Shown piece after piece: positions 52,402 to 62,265 of a DNA stretch of 64,000 nucleotides. The notes under the pieces are model-generated. The model saw only the letters and a list, made by a program, of their open reading frames with translations. It had not been told where the DNA came from and searched no databases. The stretch spans positions 43,501 through 107,500 of the forward strand of contig CAMJZV010000007.1 of assembly GCA_946410305.1 (NCBI GenBank), written 5' to 3'. A program made the position numbers and the translations under genes. This DNA is from an uncultured Prevotellaceae bacterium. GTDB lineage: Bacteria > Bacteroidota > Bacteroidia > Bacteroidales > Bacteroidaceae. Within the stretch, counting starts at the first letter, position 1. Every line of letters begins with the position of its first letter.

Positions 52402-53225
52402 AAAGTATTAATACCTAACATATTTAGGAATATTGCCTTAATTATTTCTTTACTGTTAAGTGTGCTGGTATTGATGTGACGAGGAGGTAGGATGATTGGC
52501 TGCCCCGTCTGTTCCCATACGTCCATTTGTATATTTACCAGATACATGTAATAACGGTCGTCAACGGGCATCTGACTGTTTAGATGAGCATCAAGCAACA
52601 CAGCCAATTTCTCACCATCAGCAGTGGCGGTAATGCCTGCAGGATTCCACTCGTAGTGGTAACAACCCTGACTTGTTGTACTGATACGTTTGGCTTTACG
52701 CAGCAGTAAGGGTAGGGTATATACATCCTCAAAGACTTTCCTCTTGGGATAGCGTATACCATTAAACAGAGTACGCCTATAGACCTTGTTCCAAGCAAAT
52801 GTATGGGTGTATGCCTGTTCCGTCAGCCAGTAATCGTCCATATTTTCGTAGGAACGATCTGATAGCGACAGACGATGAGCTACAGGATATTCCACGATGT
52901 CGTTATCATCCATCAGATTCAGAATAGCCTTGTAAGTCCCTTCGTCCAGCCAGTCGTCACTATCGACAAAAGTGACATAATCACCTTTCGCTATATCTAA
53001 AGCTGCATTGCGGGCTTCACTCAGCCCACCATTCTCCTTGTGAATCACGCTGATGCGGCTATCTTTCTCAGTCCATCCGTCGCACATCTTCGGACAACTG
53101 TCGGGTGAGCCATCGTCTACCAGAATGACTTCCATATCATCAATATCCTGTATCAGCACACTCTCTACACAGCGGTCGAGAGTAGCTTCTACACGATATA
53201 CAGGGATGACGACAGTTAGTTTCAT
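52350..53225 (-). CDS. glycosyltransferase family 2
   Basis: The start at 53225 gives MKLTVVIPVYRVEATLDRC (291 aa); the frame extends six residues further without family character. Motifs: VILVDDGSPDSCP (about 32-44), GGLSEARNAALDI, GDYVTFVDSDDWLDEG (about 84-99) and RKVFEDVYTLPLLLR. It resembles the WcaA-type transferases of polysaccharide clusters. It overlaps the following GT2 gene by 52 bp, longer than the usual 4 bp, so its C-terminus may have been extended. Confidence 0.9.
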   Translation of the reverse strand: MKLTVVIPVYRVEATLDRCVESVLIQDIDDMEVILVDDGSPDSCPKMCDGWTEKDSRISVIHKENGGLSEARNAALDIAKGDYVTFVDSDDWLDEGTYKAILNLMDDNDIVEYPVAHRLSLSDRSYENMDDYWLTEQAYTHTFAWNKVYRRTLFNGIRYPKRKVFEDVYTLPLLLRKAKRISTTSQGCYHYEWNPAGITATADGEKLAVLLDAHLNSQMPVDDRYYMYLVNIQMDVWEQTGQPIILPPRHINTSTLNSKEIIKAIFLNMLGINTLCRINKLIHRFKKPTRW

Positions 53226-53327
53226 GGCTACAAAATTAATCATTATTTTCGAAATAATATGAAAAACCTTCTAAATTATGGCCTTTTATGCTTAACTTTG
53301 CAGACAGAATAAGAAAAAACATGAATT

Positions 53328-54242
53328 ATGCAGCAAGTGGATGATTATAAAGTTTCGGTTATTGTTCCTATATATAATTCTGAAGATACTATAGGTGCAT
53401 GCATATCGAGCATTCTTAATCAATCCCTTTCTCCTATTGAAGTAATATTGATTGATGATGGCAGTAAGGATGCCTGTGGTAGCATCTGCGATGATTTTGC
53501 TCAAAGGGATCATCGTATTACAGTAATCCACCAGGAAAATAAAGGGCGAAGTGCCGCCAGACTCCATGGGACACAAGTCGCCAGCGGACAATGGCTGACT
53601 TTTGTTGATTCTGACGATACACTGCCATCAAGCGCACTCCATGATTTGTATTCTATGTGTTCTGATGACGTTGATATTGTTCTTGGAAATGGAGATAGCC
53701 TGAATATTGAGAACAGAGTTGTTGTTCCGATAGATGAGTTCCGTCATATGACAGTAAGAGCGGATGGGACAATTGGTGTTCCTTGGGGTAGTTTGTATCG
53801 AAGAACGGTTATAACTCCATATCTCTTTGACCTTCCAAGGGACATCATGAATGGTGAGGACTACATCTTTTGGCTGCGTTTGGTGTTTCTGACGGAAAAG
53901 TCAGTACGGATCGTTCATCAAAAAGTATACAATAAGGGAGAAGAACATACTTGTAATAGTTTCGTTTGGACTGCAGACTATTGTGCTAGACTAAACGACT
54001 TCAGGATGTCTTCCATCCCTGAAGAATACAGACAGAAATATCTGAAGGATACAATAATAGACCGTATAGCGAATCTTTGTGCTGTCGCCGTCTGTCAGAA
54101 AAGGAATACCTGGAAGAAAAGCAAATTCTATGTAGATATTAAGAGGGATATGAAATTGCTTGGAATCGTATTTACATGGAAACAATGTCTCTTTTTGCAC
54201 ATTCCCAGTCTCAGAATACGTAAACTTTTGGCATCTATATAA
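53328..54242 (+). CDS. glycosyltransferase family 2
   Basis: 304 residues. KVSVIVPIYNSEDTIGACI, EVILIDDGSKDACG (about 38-51), QWLTFVDSDDTLPSS (about 86-100) and MNGEDYIFWLRLVF (about 182-195). AT-rich relative to the neighbouring genes, so it may have been acquired separately. It is divergent from the three leftward transferases and lies 49 bp before the flippase, with which it is probably transcribed. A TAACTTTG box lies 26 bp upstream (about 53294-53301). Confidence 0.9.
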   Translation: MQQVDDYKVSVIVPIYNSEDTIGACISSILNQSLSPIEVILIDDGSKDACGSICDDFAQRDHRITVIHQENKGRSAARLHGTQVASGQWLTFVDSDDTLPSSALHDLYSMCSDDVDIVLGNGDSLNIENRVVVPIDEFRHMTVRADGTIGVPWGSLYRRTVITPYLFDLPRDIMNGEDYIFWLRLVFLTEKSVRIVHQKVYNKGEEHTCNSFVWTADYCARLNDFRMSSIPEEYRQKYLKDTIIDRIANLCAVAVCQKRNTWKKSKFYVDIKRDMKLLGIVFTWKQCLFLHIPSLRIRKLLASI

Positions 54243-54291
54243 CGAAGGACAAAATAAAACCATTATTTATTCGTTATTACAAAAGAACCCC

Positions 54292-55767
54292 ATGAAAGAA
54301 CAACAGGAGAAAAGCTATAGCCATATACTGAAATATACAGGTATTTTTGGTGGTGTACAAGGAATAGGTATTCTGATTAGCCTTGTACGTAACAAAGCTA
54401 TGGCCTTGATACTGGGTGCTGGCGGTATGGGATTTAACGCCCTACTGATGTCTGTGCAGAACTTTGCGTCACAGTGTACCAATCTGGGTATTTCGTTTGG
54501 TGCCGTACCCCGCCTGTCAGAGCTTTATGAACAGGGCGATAAGGACCGCCTGACTTATAATATCAAGGTTATTCGCACCTGGAGCGTTATCGCTGCTTTG
54601 TTGGGGTTTGTCTTTTGTGTTGTAGTCAGTCCGCTGATGAACGACTGGTCTTTCGACTGGGGTGACCACACGTTGCATTATGCCTTTTTGGGTTTCGCAG
54701 TGGCTATGGCTGCTGTTACTGGTGGCGAGACGGCTGTGCTGAAGGCTCAGCGTCAGTTGGGCGCTTTGGCTAAGATACAGTTGATCACTTCTGTGTTAGG
54801 TGTGCTGCTGTCTGTCCCCATATATTATTTTTTTGGTCATCGTGGCGTTGCACCTGCCATTGTGTTATTAGCTTTTGTTGCTATGTTGGTTACCATCGCT
54901 TATTCATACCGTTTGCAACGACTTCAGTTGTCTTTTCAGCGTGATTGTCTAAAGGCAGGATTTGACATGCTCAAACTCGGTGTGGCCTTTGTCCTAGCGG
55001 CAGCTGTTGGTAGCGGTGCTGAGATGTTTATCCGCTCATACCTCAATATTGAGGGTGGACTAGGCGATGTGGGTTTATATAATGCAGGCTATATGATTAC
55101 TATTACCTATGCCGGCATGGTATTTTCTGCTATGGAAACCGACTATTTTCCACGCTTGTCTGGTGTGGCAAACGATGTGAAGGCAACAAACGATACGGTC
55201 AACAAGCAGATGGAGGTATCGCTACTTCTCTTGTCACCTATGCTGATGGCCTTAATGGTGTTACTACCTGTACTTATTCCCATCATGTTCAGCTATGAAT
55301 TCCTGTCCGTCATCGCTATGGCTCAGGTGGCTGTATTGGCCATGTATTTCAAAGTCATGACGCTCCCCGTTGCCTATATCACGCTGGCGCGTCGTCGCTC
55401 GCTGGCCTACCTGATTTTGGAGTCGTCCTATTTCGTCGTGTTGGTCTTCAGCGTTGCCATTGGTTTCCACTATGCTGATGTCTATGGTGCAGGATTAGGT
55501 ATTGTTGTGGCTCATGTCTTCGACTACCTCATGATCAATTTCTTCGCCTATTTCCGCTACGACTACCGTTGCACATGGTCATTGATGGGCTATGCCGTCG
55601 TACAGTTGACAATAGCCTGCGTAGCCTACTGGGTTACTTGCAATGCAGACGGTATGGTCTATTGGATGATAGAAGCCGCACTAACCTTGGTTAGCACGGC
55701 TTACTCTATCACTATCTTGTATCAGAAGACCCGTTTGTGGGAGGCCCTGAAACGAAAGTTTATTTAG
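54292..55767 (+). CDS. O-antigen/lipid-linked oligosaccharide flippase (Wzx-like)
   Basis: The start at 54292 (MKEQQEKSYSHILKYTGIFG, 491 aa) is preferred; the frame is open 132 bp further, into the preceding gene. About 12-14 membrane helices, no signal peptide, MOP superfamily. The GGVQGIGILISLVRNKAMALILG and FNALLMSVQNFASQ segments are typical of Bacteroidetes O-antigen translocases. It should move undecaprenyl-linked units across the inner membrane. With five glycosyltransferases nearby and rfbC/ugd elsewhere, it points to surface polysaccharide synthesis. Confidence 0.9.
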   Translation: MKEQQEKSYSHILKYTGIFGGVQGIGILISLVRNKAMALILGAGGMGFNALLMSVQNFASQCTNLGISFGAVPRLSELYEQGDKDRLTYNIKVIRTWSVIAALLGFVFCVVVSPLMNDWSFDWGDHTLHYAFLGFAVAMAAVTGGETAVLKAQRQLGALAKIQLITSVLGVLLSVPIYYFFGHRGVAPAIVLLAFVAMLVTIAYSYRLQRLQLSFQRDCLKAGFDMLKLGVAFVLAAAVGSGAEMFIRSYLNIEGGLGDVGLYNAGYMITITYAGMVFSAMETDYFPRLSGVANDVKATNDTVNKQMEVSLLLLSPMLMALMVLLPVLIPIMFSYEFLSVIAMAQVAVLAMYFKVMTLPVAYITLARRRSLAYLILESSYFVVLVFSVAIGFHYADVYGAGLGIVVAHVFDYLMINFFAYFRYDYRCTWSLMGYAVVQLTIACVAYWVTCNADGMVYWMIEAALTLVSTAYSITILYQKTRLWEALKRKFI

Positions 55768-56852
55768 AATCTGAAATCGAGTTCCAGGTCTACGAAGTTG
55801 TAGTTATGTTTATCTGCCAAGCTGCGGTCATTAACGCGAGCATACTCGAAGTTCACCTGCAGGTTCTTGGTGAAGTAATAGTTGGCACCAATCTCATACA
55901 TGGTCTTTGATGTAGCCCAATCCTTTGCCTGACGATAGGTCTGGTAACGAGCCTTGGCATGCAACTTTGACTTGATGACAGGTACGATACCAAAGGCGTA
56001 CCAACCATCGGCCTTGTCGCCTAAATCCAAGTTGGAGCCCCAGCCCTGAGAGTGCAGATACTCAGCACGGAAAGTGTACTCGTCCTTGTCGTATTCAGCA
56101 GAGATGGCATAACGGTTCTTGCGAGCGCTGGTAATAGTCATCGACTGCTTATCTCCATTATCGTCAGTAAAACTTGTAGACAAGCTACCCTTTGTACCTG
56201 TCCATCCAAAGGCACCGATGCGTACACCCTTAATAGGCATTACCCAGATGCCACCGATAATATCTTTCTTGTTGTCAGCATCCTTGCTGTTGACGCCCTC
56301 ACCATTGTAGACACCTACCTGATAGTGAAGCAGGCGACGTCCATCAGCATTGGGGAAGAGGTCACCAGAGAACTGGATACCGATGTCACGACCACCGCTG
56401 GACTTCTCGCCAGTACGATCGCCAAAGCCTGAAAGGGCGTTAATGACGTTAGCATAAAGATACCAGCCTTGAGTAATGGGGTTTGTTGGGTTTTCAAAGG
56501 TGAAGGCACGCTTAAACTGTCCGGCGCGAACCTTGAATTCTGGATATTTGCGCCATTCAGCATAGAGGTCTACCAACTGTACGGTAGGCTCGCCAGGACC
56601 TTTTACGTTAGTACCCTGAATCTGTGCACGCCAGTCGAAGTCGCCAATCTTACCATCCAGGATGAAACGAGCCAGTCGGAGGTTGAAACTATTCGTAGCG
56701 TTTCCCTCGGGGTCTTGTCCTTGATATTGCAGCATGCCGTAGCCGCTGAATTTGATGTTCTTAACCCATTGTGGCACTTCAATCGTGGTCTTTTCCTGTG
56801 CATTGGCTGTCAATGCGATAGCCATAAAGGCCAGTGTCATAAGTTTTTTCAT
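55764..56852 (-). CDS. outer-membrane porin (phosphate-selective porin O/P-like)
   Basis: A 362-residue barrel protein with a signal peptide (MKKLMTLAFMAIALTANA). Seen: IKFSGYGMLQYQGQDPEGN, RLARFILDGKIGDFDWRAQIQ, FKRAFTFENPTNPITQGW and the C-terminal aromatic residue in LELDFRF, which is the signal for barrel assembly. The substrate is not fixed; the family name does not prove phosphate. Convergent with the flippase, overlapping by 4 bp. Confidence 0.88.
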   Translation of the reverse strand: MKKLMTLAFMAIALTANAQEKTTIEVPQWVKNIKFSGYGMLQYQGQDPEGNATNSFNLRLARFILDGKIGDFDWRAQIQGTNVKGPGEPTVQLVDLYAEWRKYPEFKVRAGQFKRAFTFENPTNPITQGWYLYANVINALSGFGDRTGEKSSGGRDIGIQFSGDLFPNADGRRLLHYQVGVYNGEGVNSKDADNKKDIIGGIWVMPIKGVRIGAFGWTGTKGSLSTSFTDDNGDKQSMTITSARKNRYAISAEYDKDEYTFRAEYLHSQGWGSNLDLGDKADGWYAFGIVPVIKSKLHAKARYQTYRQAKDWATSKTMYEIGANYYFTKNLQVNFEYARVNDRSLADKHNYNFVDLELDFRF

Positions 56853-56857
56853 AGTCT

Positions 56858-58276
56858 TTATTTTTTCGTGAGTAATACTACATTCTCTACATGAGGTGTA
56901 TGCGGGAACATATCGACAGGCTGCACCTCGCTGACCTTGTATTGTATGTCGAGCAGTTGTAGGTCGCGGGCCTGTGTAGCAGGATTGCAGCTGACATATA
57001 CGATGCGGTCTGGTGCTGCGTTCAAGATGGTTTTCACCACGTCAGGGTGCATGCCTGCACGGGGTGGGTCTGTGATAATGACATCTGGGCGACCGTGTTC
57101 TGCGATGAAATCATCGGTTAGAATATCCTTCATGTCACCAGCATAGAACAGCGTATTGTCGATGCCGTTTATCTGCGAGTTAATCTTGGCGTCCTCGATG
57201 GCTTCAGGAACATACTCGATACCAATCACCTGACGCGCTTTTTTTGCCACGAAGTTGGCAATGGTGCCTGTACCAGTATACAGGTCGTAGACCAGCTCAT
57301 TGCCAGTAAGGTTGGCAAACTCGCGAGCAACTGAGTACAGGTGGTATGCCTGCTCTGTATTTGTCTGATAGAACGACTTCGGACCTACTTTGAACTTCAA
57401 GTCTTCCATCAGTTCAAAGATGTGGTCTGTACCTTTGAAGGTAAGGATCTCCTGGTCGCCGATAGTGTCGTTGCATTTCTGATTATCCAAATACATTAAC
57501 GACGTGATTTGTTGGAACTTATCAGCAATATGCTGCATCAATGCTTTAGCCTCTTTTTCACCACCAGTCTCATCGTAATGGAACTGGAAAATAACCATCC
57601 ACTCGCCACTGGCGCTGTTGCGGATAATGACATCGCGAAGCAAGCCCACCTGCTGTCGCAGGTCAAAGAACGAGAGCCCGTTTGCTACGGCATAGTCGCG
57701 CACCTCGTTGCGAATCTGGTTCTGCAGATCGTCCATCAGCCAGCACTTCTCAATGGGCAATATCTTGTCGAAAGCCCCCGTGATGTGGAAGCCAATGGCT
57801 GGTGAGTCCTTCACCAGTGTCTCGTCCTTGAGCTGTTCACTGGTTAGCCAGCGCTTGTTAGCACAGCCGAAGTCGAGCTTATTACGATACTCCTGCGTCT
57901 TCACGCTACCAAGGATGGGGCGGAATTCCGGCAACTCCACTTTTCCGATGCGGTGCAACTGGTCGTACACCTGCTGCTGTTTCATGCGCAACTGCTCCTC
58001 ATAGGGCACCTGTTGCCATTTACAACCGCCACAGATACCAAAATGTTGGCAGAAGGGTTGCATACGTACCTTACTATATTGGTGATAACGGATTACCTCG
58101 GCTTCCATGAACGAATGTTTCTTGCGTCGTACTTGTAAGTCTACGACATCGCCAGGTACTGCCCAGGGAACGAATACTACCATGTCGTCAACCCTTGCTA
58201 TTGACTTGCCTTCGGCAGCATAGTCGCTAATGGTAATATTCTCTAATATGGGTAGTGGTTTCTTCTTTCTCGTCAT
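56858..58276 (-). CDS. rlmD: 23S rRNA (uracil-5-)-methyltransferase RlmD
   Basis: The start at 58276 gives MTRKKKPLPILENITISDYA (472 aa); 20 more in-frame residues upstream look unrelated. A TRAM domain (about 10-70), Fe-S cysteines in CQHFGICGGCKWQQ (about 79-92), and a Rossmann methylase with LVYDLYTGTGTIANF, ITDPPRAGMHP and catalytic Cys in VYVSCNPATQARDL. It methylates U1939-type uracil in 23S rRNA by analogy. Cytosolic; 5 bp before the porin start on the same strand. Confidence 0.92.
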   Translation of the reverse strand: MTRKKKPLPILENITISDYAAEGKSIARVDDMVVFVPWAVPGDVVDLQVRRKKHSFMEAEVIRYHQYSKVRMQPFCQHFGICGGCKWQQVPYEEQLRMKQQQVYDQLHRIGKVELPEFRPILGSVKTQEYRNKLDFGCANKRWLTSEQLKDETLVKDSPAIGFHITGAFDKILPIEKCWLMDDLQNQIRNEVRDYAVANGLSFFDLRQQVGLLRDVIIRNSASGEWMVIFQFHYDETGGEKEAKALMQHIADKFQQITSLMYLDNQKCNDTIGDQEILTFKGTDHIFELMEDLKFKVGPKSFYQTNTEQAYHLYSVAREFANLTGNELVYDLYTGTGTIANFVAKKARQVIGIEYVPEAIEDAKINSQINGIDNTLFYAGDMKDILTDDFIAEHGRPDVIITDPPRAGMHPDVVKTILNAAPDRIVYVSCNPATQARDLQLLDIQYKVSEVQPVDMFPHTPHVENVVLLTKK

Positions 58277-58357
58277 TCTGTCTTCGTTTGTTTTCGAAGG
58301 CAAAGGTAGTAAAAAAACTGCATAGTACCAAATCATAACACAAAATATATAAAAATA

Positions 58358-58389
58358 TTTGCAGGAAATAAATTTTTTCTGTATCTTTG
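58358..58389 (+). promoter_or_regulatory. ppdK promoter
   Basis: TTTG (58358-58361), 20 bp, TATCTTTG (58382-58389), leader about 48 nt. Confidence 0.85.
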
Positions 58390-58442
58390 CAAACTGACTG
58401 AAAGAAAAACAACATTTATTACTTAATAATACACTAATATTT

Positions 58443-61163
58443 ATGAGCCAAAAAAGAGTTTACCTCTTCGGTAACGGTAAGGCCGAAGGTAATGCAAAAA
58501 TGCGTGAGGAACTTGGTGGCAAGGGTGCAAACCTTGCTGAGATGAACCTAATTGGTGTGCCCGTTCCTCCTGGTTTCACAATCACCACCGATTGCTGTAA
58601 CGAGTACTATCAGGTTGGTCAGCAGAAGATCATGGAGCTGCTGAACGACGACGTGATGGCTGCTGTTAAGCATATTGAGGGTCTGATGAATTCTAAGTTC
58701 GGTGACAAGGAGAATCCACTGCTTGTCTCAGTTCGTTCTGGTGCTCGTGCTTCTATGCCTGGTATGATGGATACCATCCTGAACCTGGGTCTGAACGACG
58801 AGGTAGCTGAGGGTATGGTGAAGAAGACCAACAATCCTCACTTCGTTTACGACTCTTATCGTCGTTTCGTTCAGATGTACGGTGACGTTGTTCTCGAGAT
58901 GAAGCCCGTCAACAAGACCGATATCGATCCATTCGAGGAGATTATCGAGGGTGTGAAGAAGGAGAGTGGCGTTGTTCTGGATAAGGACCTCTCTGTTGAC
59001 GACCTGAAGAAGCTGGTTAAGCTGTTCAAGGCTGCCATTAAGGAACGCACTGGTAAGGACTTCCCCGACAATCCTATTGAACAGCTCTGGGGTGCTATCT
59101 GCGCTGTATTCCGCAGCTGGATGAACGAGCGTGCTATCCTGTATCGTAAGATGGAAGGAATTCCCGACGAGTGGGGTACAGCTGTATCAGTTATGGCCAT
59201 GGTATTCGGTAACATGGGCGATACCTCTGCTACTGGTGTTTGCTTCAGCCGTGACGCTGCTAATGGTGAGAACCTGTTCAACGGTGAGTATCTCGTTAAC
59301 GCTCAGGGTGAGGACGTTGTGGCTGGTATCCGTACTCCACAGCAGATTACCAAGATAGGTTCTCAGCGCTGGGCTGAGCGCGCAGGCATCTCTGAGGCTG
59401 AGCGCGTAGCCAAGTATCCTTCTATGGAGGAAGCTATGCCTGAGATCTATGCCGAGCTGAATGGTATCCAGGATAAGCTGGAGCACCACTATCACGATAT
59501 GCAGGATATGGAGTTCACCGTTCAGGAGGGCAAGCTGTGGTTCCTCCAGACACGTAACGGTAAGCGCACAGGTGCTGCTATGGTTAAGATCGCTATCGAC
59601 CTGCTCCACGAGGGCATGATCGACGAGAAGACTGCCATCCTGCGCTGCGAGCCCCAGAAGCTCGACGAGCTGCTGCACCCTGTATTCGACAAGAAGGCCC
59701 TTGCATCAGCAAAGGTTATCGCTCAGGGTCTGCCCGCATCTCCCGGTGCTGCCTGCGGTCAGATTGTGTTCCACGCTGACGATGCTGAGGCTTGGCACAA
59801 CGATGGTCACAAGGTAGTGCTCGTTCGTATCGAGACTTCTCCTGAGGACCTGGCTGGTATGGCTTCTGCCGAGGGTATTCTGACTGCTCGTGGTGGTATG
59901 ACCTCACACGCTGCCGTTGTGGCTCGTGGTATGGGTAAGTGCTGCGTATCGGGTGTAGGTGCTCTGAACGTTAGCTATAAGGACAAGACTGTCGAGATTG
60001 ACGGCGTTGTATATAAGGAGGGTGACTACATCTCTCTGAACGGTACCACTGGTCAGGTTTACGCTGGCGAGGTTCCAACAAAGGCTGCTGAGCTCTCTGG
60101 CGACTTCAAGGAGCTGATGGACCTCTGCGACAAGTACACCAAGCTGCAGGTTCGTACCAATGCTGATACTCCTCGTGACGCTCAGCTCGCTCGCGAGTTT
60201 GGTGCAAAGGGTATCGGTCTGACCCGTACTGAGCACATGTTCTTCGAGGACAAGAAGATCGTTGCTATGCGTGAGATGATTCTGGCCGACAGCGTTGCCG
60301 GACGTGAGAAGGCTCTCGCTAAGCTGCTGCCTTATCAGAAGGCTGACTTCAAGGGCATCCTCGAGGCTATGGACGGTCTGCCCGTGAACATCCGTCTGCT
60401 CGATCCTCCTCTCCACGAGTTCGTTCCCCACGATTTGGCTGGTCAGGAGACCATGGCCAAGGAGATGGGCGTCAGCGCAGAGGACATCAAGCGTCGTGTT
60501 GACTCACTCGCTGAGAACAACCCCATGCTGGGTCACCGTGGTTGCCGTCTGGGCATCACCTTCCCTGAGATCACCGCTATGCAGACCAAGGCTATCCTGG
60601 GTGCAGCTTGCGAGCTGAAGAAGGAAGGTAAGAACCCAATGCCAGAGATCATGGTTCCTCTGATTGGTACCATCAATGAGCTCAAGCAGCAGAAGGAAGT
60701 TATCCAGTATGCCGCTAAGGAGGTATTCGCTGAGTACGGCACAGAGGTTGAGTTCGAGATTGGTACAATGATTGAGATTCCACGTGCTGCCCTGACAGCC
60801 GATTTGATTGCTTCAGAGGCTCAGTACTTCTCATTCGGTACCAACGACCTCACTCAGATGACCTTCGGTTACAGCCGTGACGACATCGCTTCGTTCCTGC
60901 CTGTATACCTCGACAAGAAGATTCTGAAGGTTGACCCATTCCAGGTACTCGACCAGAAGGGTGTTGGCCGTCTCATCAAGTTCGCTGTGAAGGAAGGCCG
61001 CGAAGTACGTCCTGACCTCCGCTGCGGTATCTGTGGTGAGCATGGTGGTGAGCCCAGCTCTGTGAAGTTCTGCGCTAAGATTGGCATGAACTACGCATCT
61101 TGCTCTCCTTTCCGTGTGCCCATCGCACGCCTTGCTGCCGCACAGGCTGCTGTAGAAGAGTAA
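58443..61163 (+). CDS. ppdK: pyruvate, phosphate dikinase
   Basis: A 906-residue enzyme that interconverts pyruvate and phosphoenolpyruvate with ATP and phosphate. N-terminal ATP-grasp (LGGKGANLAEMNLIGVPVPPGF; SVRSGARASMPGMMDT), the central phosphohistidine in GGMTSHAAVVARGMGKCC, and the C-terminal barrel with SFGTNDLTQMTFGYSRDD and CGICGEHGGEPSS (catalytic Cys). Length normal. Codon use is very biased toward a few codons (GCT, CGT, AAG), as in highly expressed genes. It can work in glycolysis or, with fbp, in gluconeogenesis. Confidence 0.97.
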   Translation: MSQKRVYLFGNGKAEGNAKMREELGGKGANLAEMNLIGVPVPPGFTITTDCCNEYYQVGQQKIMELLNDDVMAAVKHIEGLMNSKFGDKENPLLVSVRSGARASMPGMMDTILNLGLNDEVAEGMVKKTNNPHFVYDSYRRFVQMYGDVVLEMKPVNKTDIDPFEEIIEGVKKESGVVLDKDLSVDDLKKLVKLFKAAIKERTGKDFPDNPIEQLWGAICAVFRSWMNERAILYRKMEGIPDEWGTAVSVMAMVFGNMGDTSATGVCFSRDAANGENLFNGEYLVNAQGEDVVAGIRTPQQITKIGSQRWAERAGISEAERVAKYPSMEEAMPEIYAELNGIQDKLEHHYHDMQDMEFTVQEGKLWFLQTRNGKRTGAAMVKIAIDLLHEGMIDEKTAILRCEPQKLDELLHPVFDKKALASAKVIAQGLPASPGAACGQIVFHADDAEAWHNDGHKVVLVRIETSPEDLAGMASAEGILTARGGMTSHAAVVARGMGKCCVSGVGALNVSYKDKTVEIDGVVYKEGDYISLNGTTGQVYAGEVPTKAAELSGDFKELMDLCDKYTKLQVRTNADTPRDAQLAREFGAKGIGLTRTEHMFFEDKKIVAMREMILADSVAGREKALAKLLPYQKADFKGILEAMDGLPVNIRLLDPPLHEFVPHDLAGQETMAKEMGVSAEDIKRRVDSLAENNPMLGHRGCRLGITFPEITAMQTKAILGAACELKKEGKNPMPEIMVPLIGTINELKQQKEVIQYAAKEVFAEYGTEVEFEIGTMIEIPRAALTADLIASEAQYFSFGTNDLTQMTFGYSRDDIASFLPVYLDKKILKVDPFQVLDQKGVGRLIKFAVKEGREVRPDLRCGICGEHGGEPSSVKFCAKIGMNYASCSPFRVPIARLAAAQAAVEE

Positions 61164-61186
61164 ATATCACTCTGATATAATGTAAA

Positions 61187-61218
61187 GGAACCTGTCCGCT
61201 TGGGCAGGTCCCTTTTTT
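61187..61218 (+). terminator. ppdK terminator
   Basis: Stem GGAACCTGTCC / GGCAGGTCCC (61187-61197 and about 61203-61212, with a bulge) followed by six T. Confidence 0.85.
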
Positions 61219-61239
61219 ATTGTATTTGCTAAATATACT

Positions 61240-62055
61240 TTATTTCGGTTGAAGACTCATACGGTAATCGCTGGGCGACAGGCCAAGATGCTTGGTGCAG
61301 TAACGGCTGAAGTAAGAGAGCGATGTGAAGTTCATCAGGTCGGCTATCTGAGTGAGTGACAGGCGTTCATCATTCAGATAGTCTTTCAATATAGGTACGG
61401 TGTGTCGGTCGATGTAGGAGGTGACACTGTGTCCTGTCACACGTTTGATGGTGGCAGAAAGATATTTTGGCGATACGTTCAGACGCTCGGCATAGTAGCT
61501 CACATCACGCTCTGTTCGGCTGATGCCAGTGGCAAGTAGAGCCATGAGTTGCTTCACGATGTAGGCTGTGCGGTCGGTATGGGTGTCTTTTGCATCACGT
61601 TGGGCATGGGCCTCGAAGATGTCGTACATCATCGTCAGGCAGAGGCTGCCCATCAACTCACGATAGAACTGCAAATGGCTGTCGTCCATGCGGTCACGAA
61701 GACGATGAAAGTCATCAAGCAGATGTTGTGCCTGTTCATTTGTCAGTTTGATAACGGGGTCTTGGTTCAGCGAGATACTGCCACCGATGCTGTAGTTGTT
61801 CGACGGCAGCAGGTTCTGCAGGAACTTGTAATCTGCAGCAAACCATTCTACCTGCAAGTCTGCATGTGCCGCAAGGTTGCAGACACGATCAGGCATCGGT
61901 ATCACCACCAGGTTGTTCTTCACGATATGGTAGCATCGCTCGTTGAACACAAAACTTGCCTCACCTGCCAAGCAAAGCAGATGCATGCAGGTGTGGCTCA
62001 ACTCACGGGAATTCATCCCGTAGAAGTCTGTGGAATATTGAAAATCTGCCTTCAT
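61240..62055 (-). CDS. AraC-family transcriptional regulator
   Basis: The start at 62055 gives MKADFQYSTDFYGMNSREL (271 aa). N-terminal cupin-like sensing region (about 20-110, ending near VEWFAADYKFLQNLL), then a helical linker. Two helix-turn-helix motifs at the C-terminus: VSYYAERLNVSPKYLSATIKR (first recognition helix) and LTQIADLMNFTSLSYFSRY. It is divergent from the flavodoxin, aldo/keto reductase and iron alcohol dehydrogenase genes. The arrangement recalls E. coli yqhC with yqhD and dkgA, whose regulator responds to aldehydes; the parallel is inference. Confidence 0.88.
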   Translation of the reverse strand: MKADFQYSTDFYGMNSRELSHTCMHLLCLAGEASFVFNERCYHIVKNNLVVIPMPDRVCNLAAHADLQVEWFAADYKFLQNLLPSNNYSIGGSISLNQDPVIKLTNEQAQHLLDDFHRLRDRMDDSHLQFYRELMGSLCLTMMYDIFEAHAQRDAKDTHTDRTAYIVKQLMALLATGISRTERDVSYYAERLNVSPKYLSATIKRVTGHSVTSYIDRHTVPILKDYLNDERLSLTQIADLMNFTSLSYFSRYCTKHLGLSPSDYRMSLQPK

Positions 62056-62265
62056 GACTGACAAAATTGCGATTAAGCGAGCGCAGAAAGCTTGCTTTTT
62101 GCCGAGCATGAGCAAGTTCGCGCAGTTTTACTGCGCAAAATTACACATTATTTTATATATAAAAGAACGATTTAGGTAAAAAGTGAAAATTGTGAAGCAA
62201 TTTGTGAAACAAAAGTGACAGGAAATCGTCGTAACTTTGCACACAAATTCAAAAGTATATTTAAA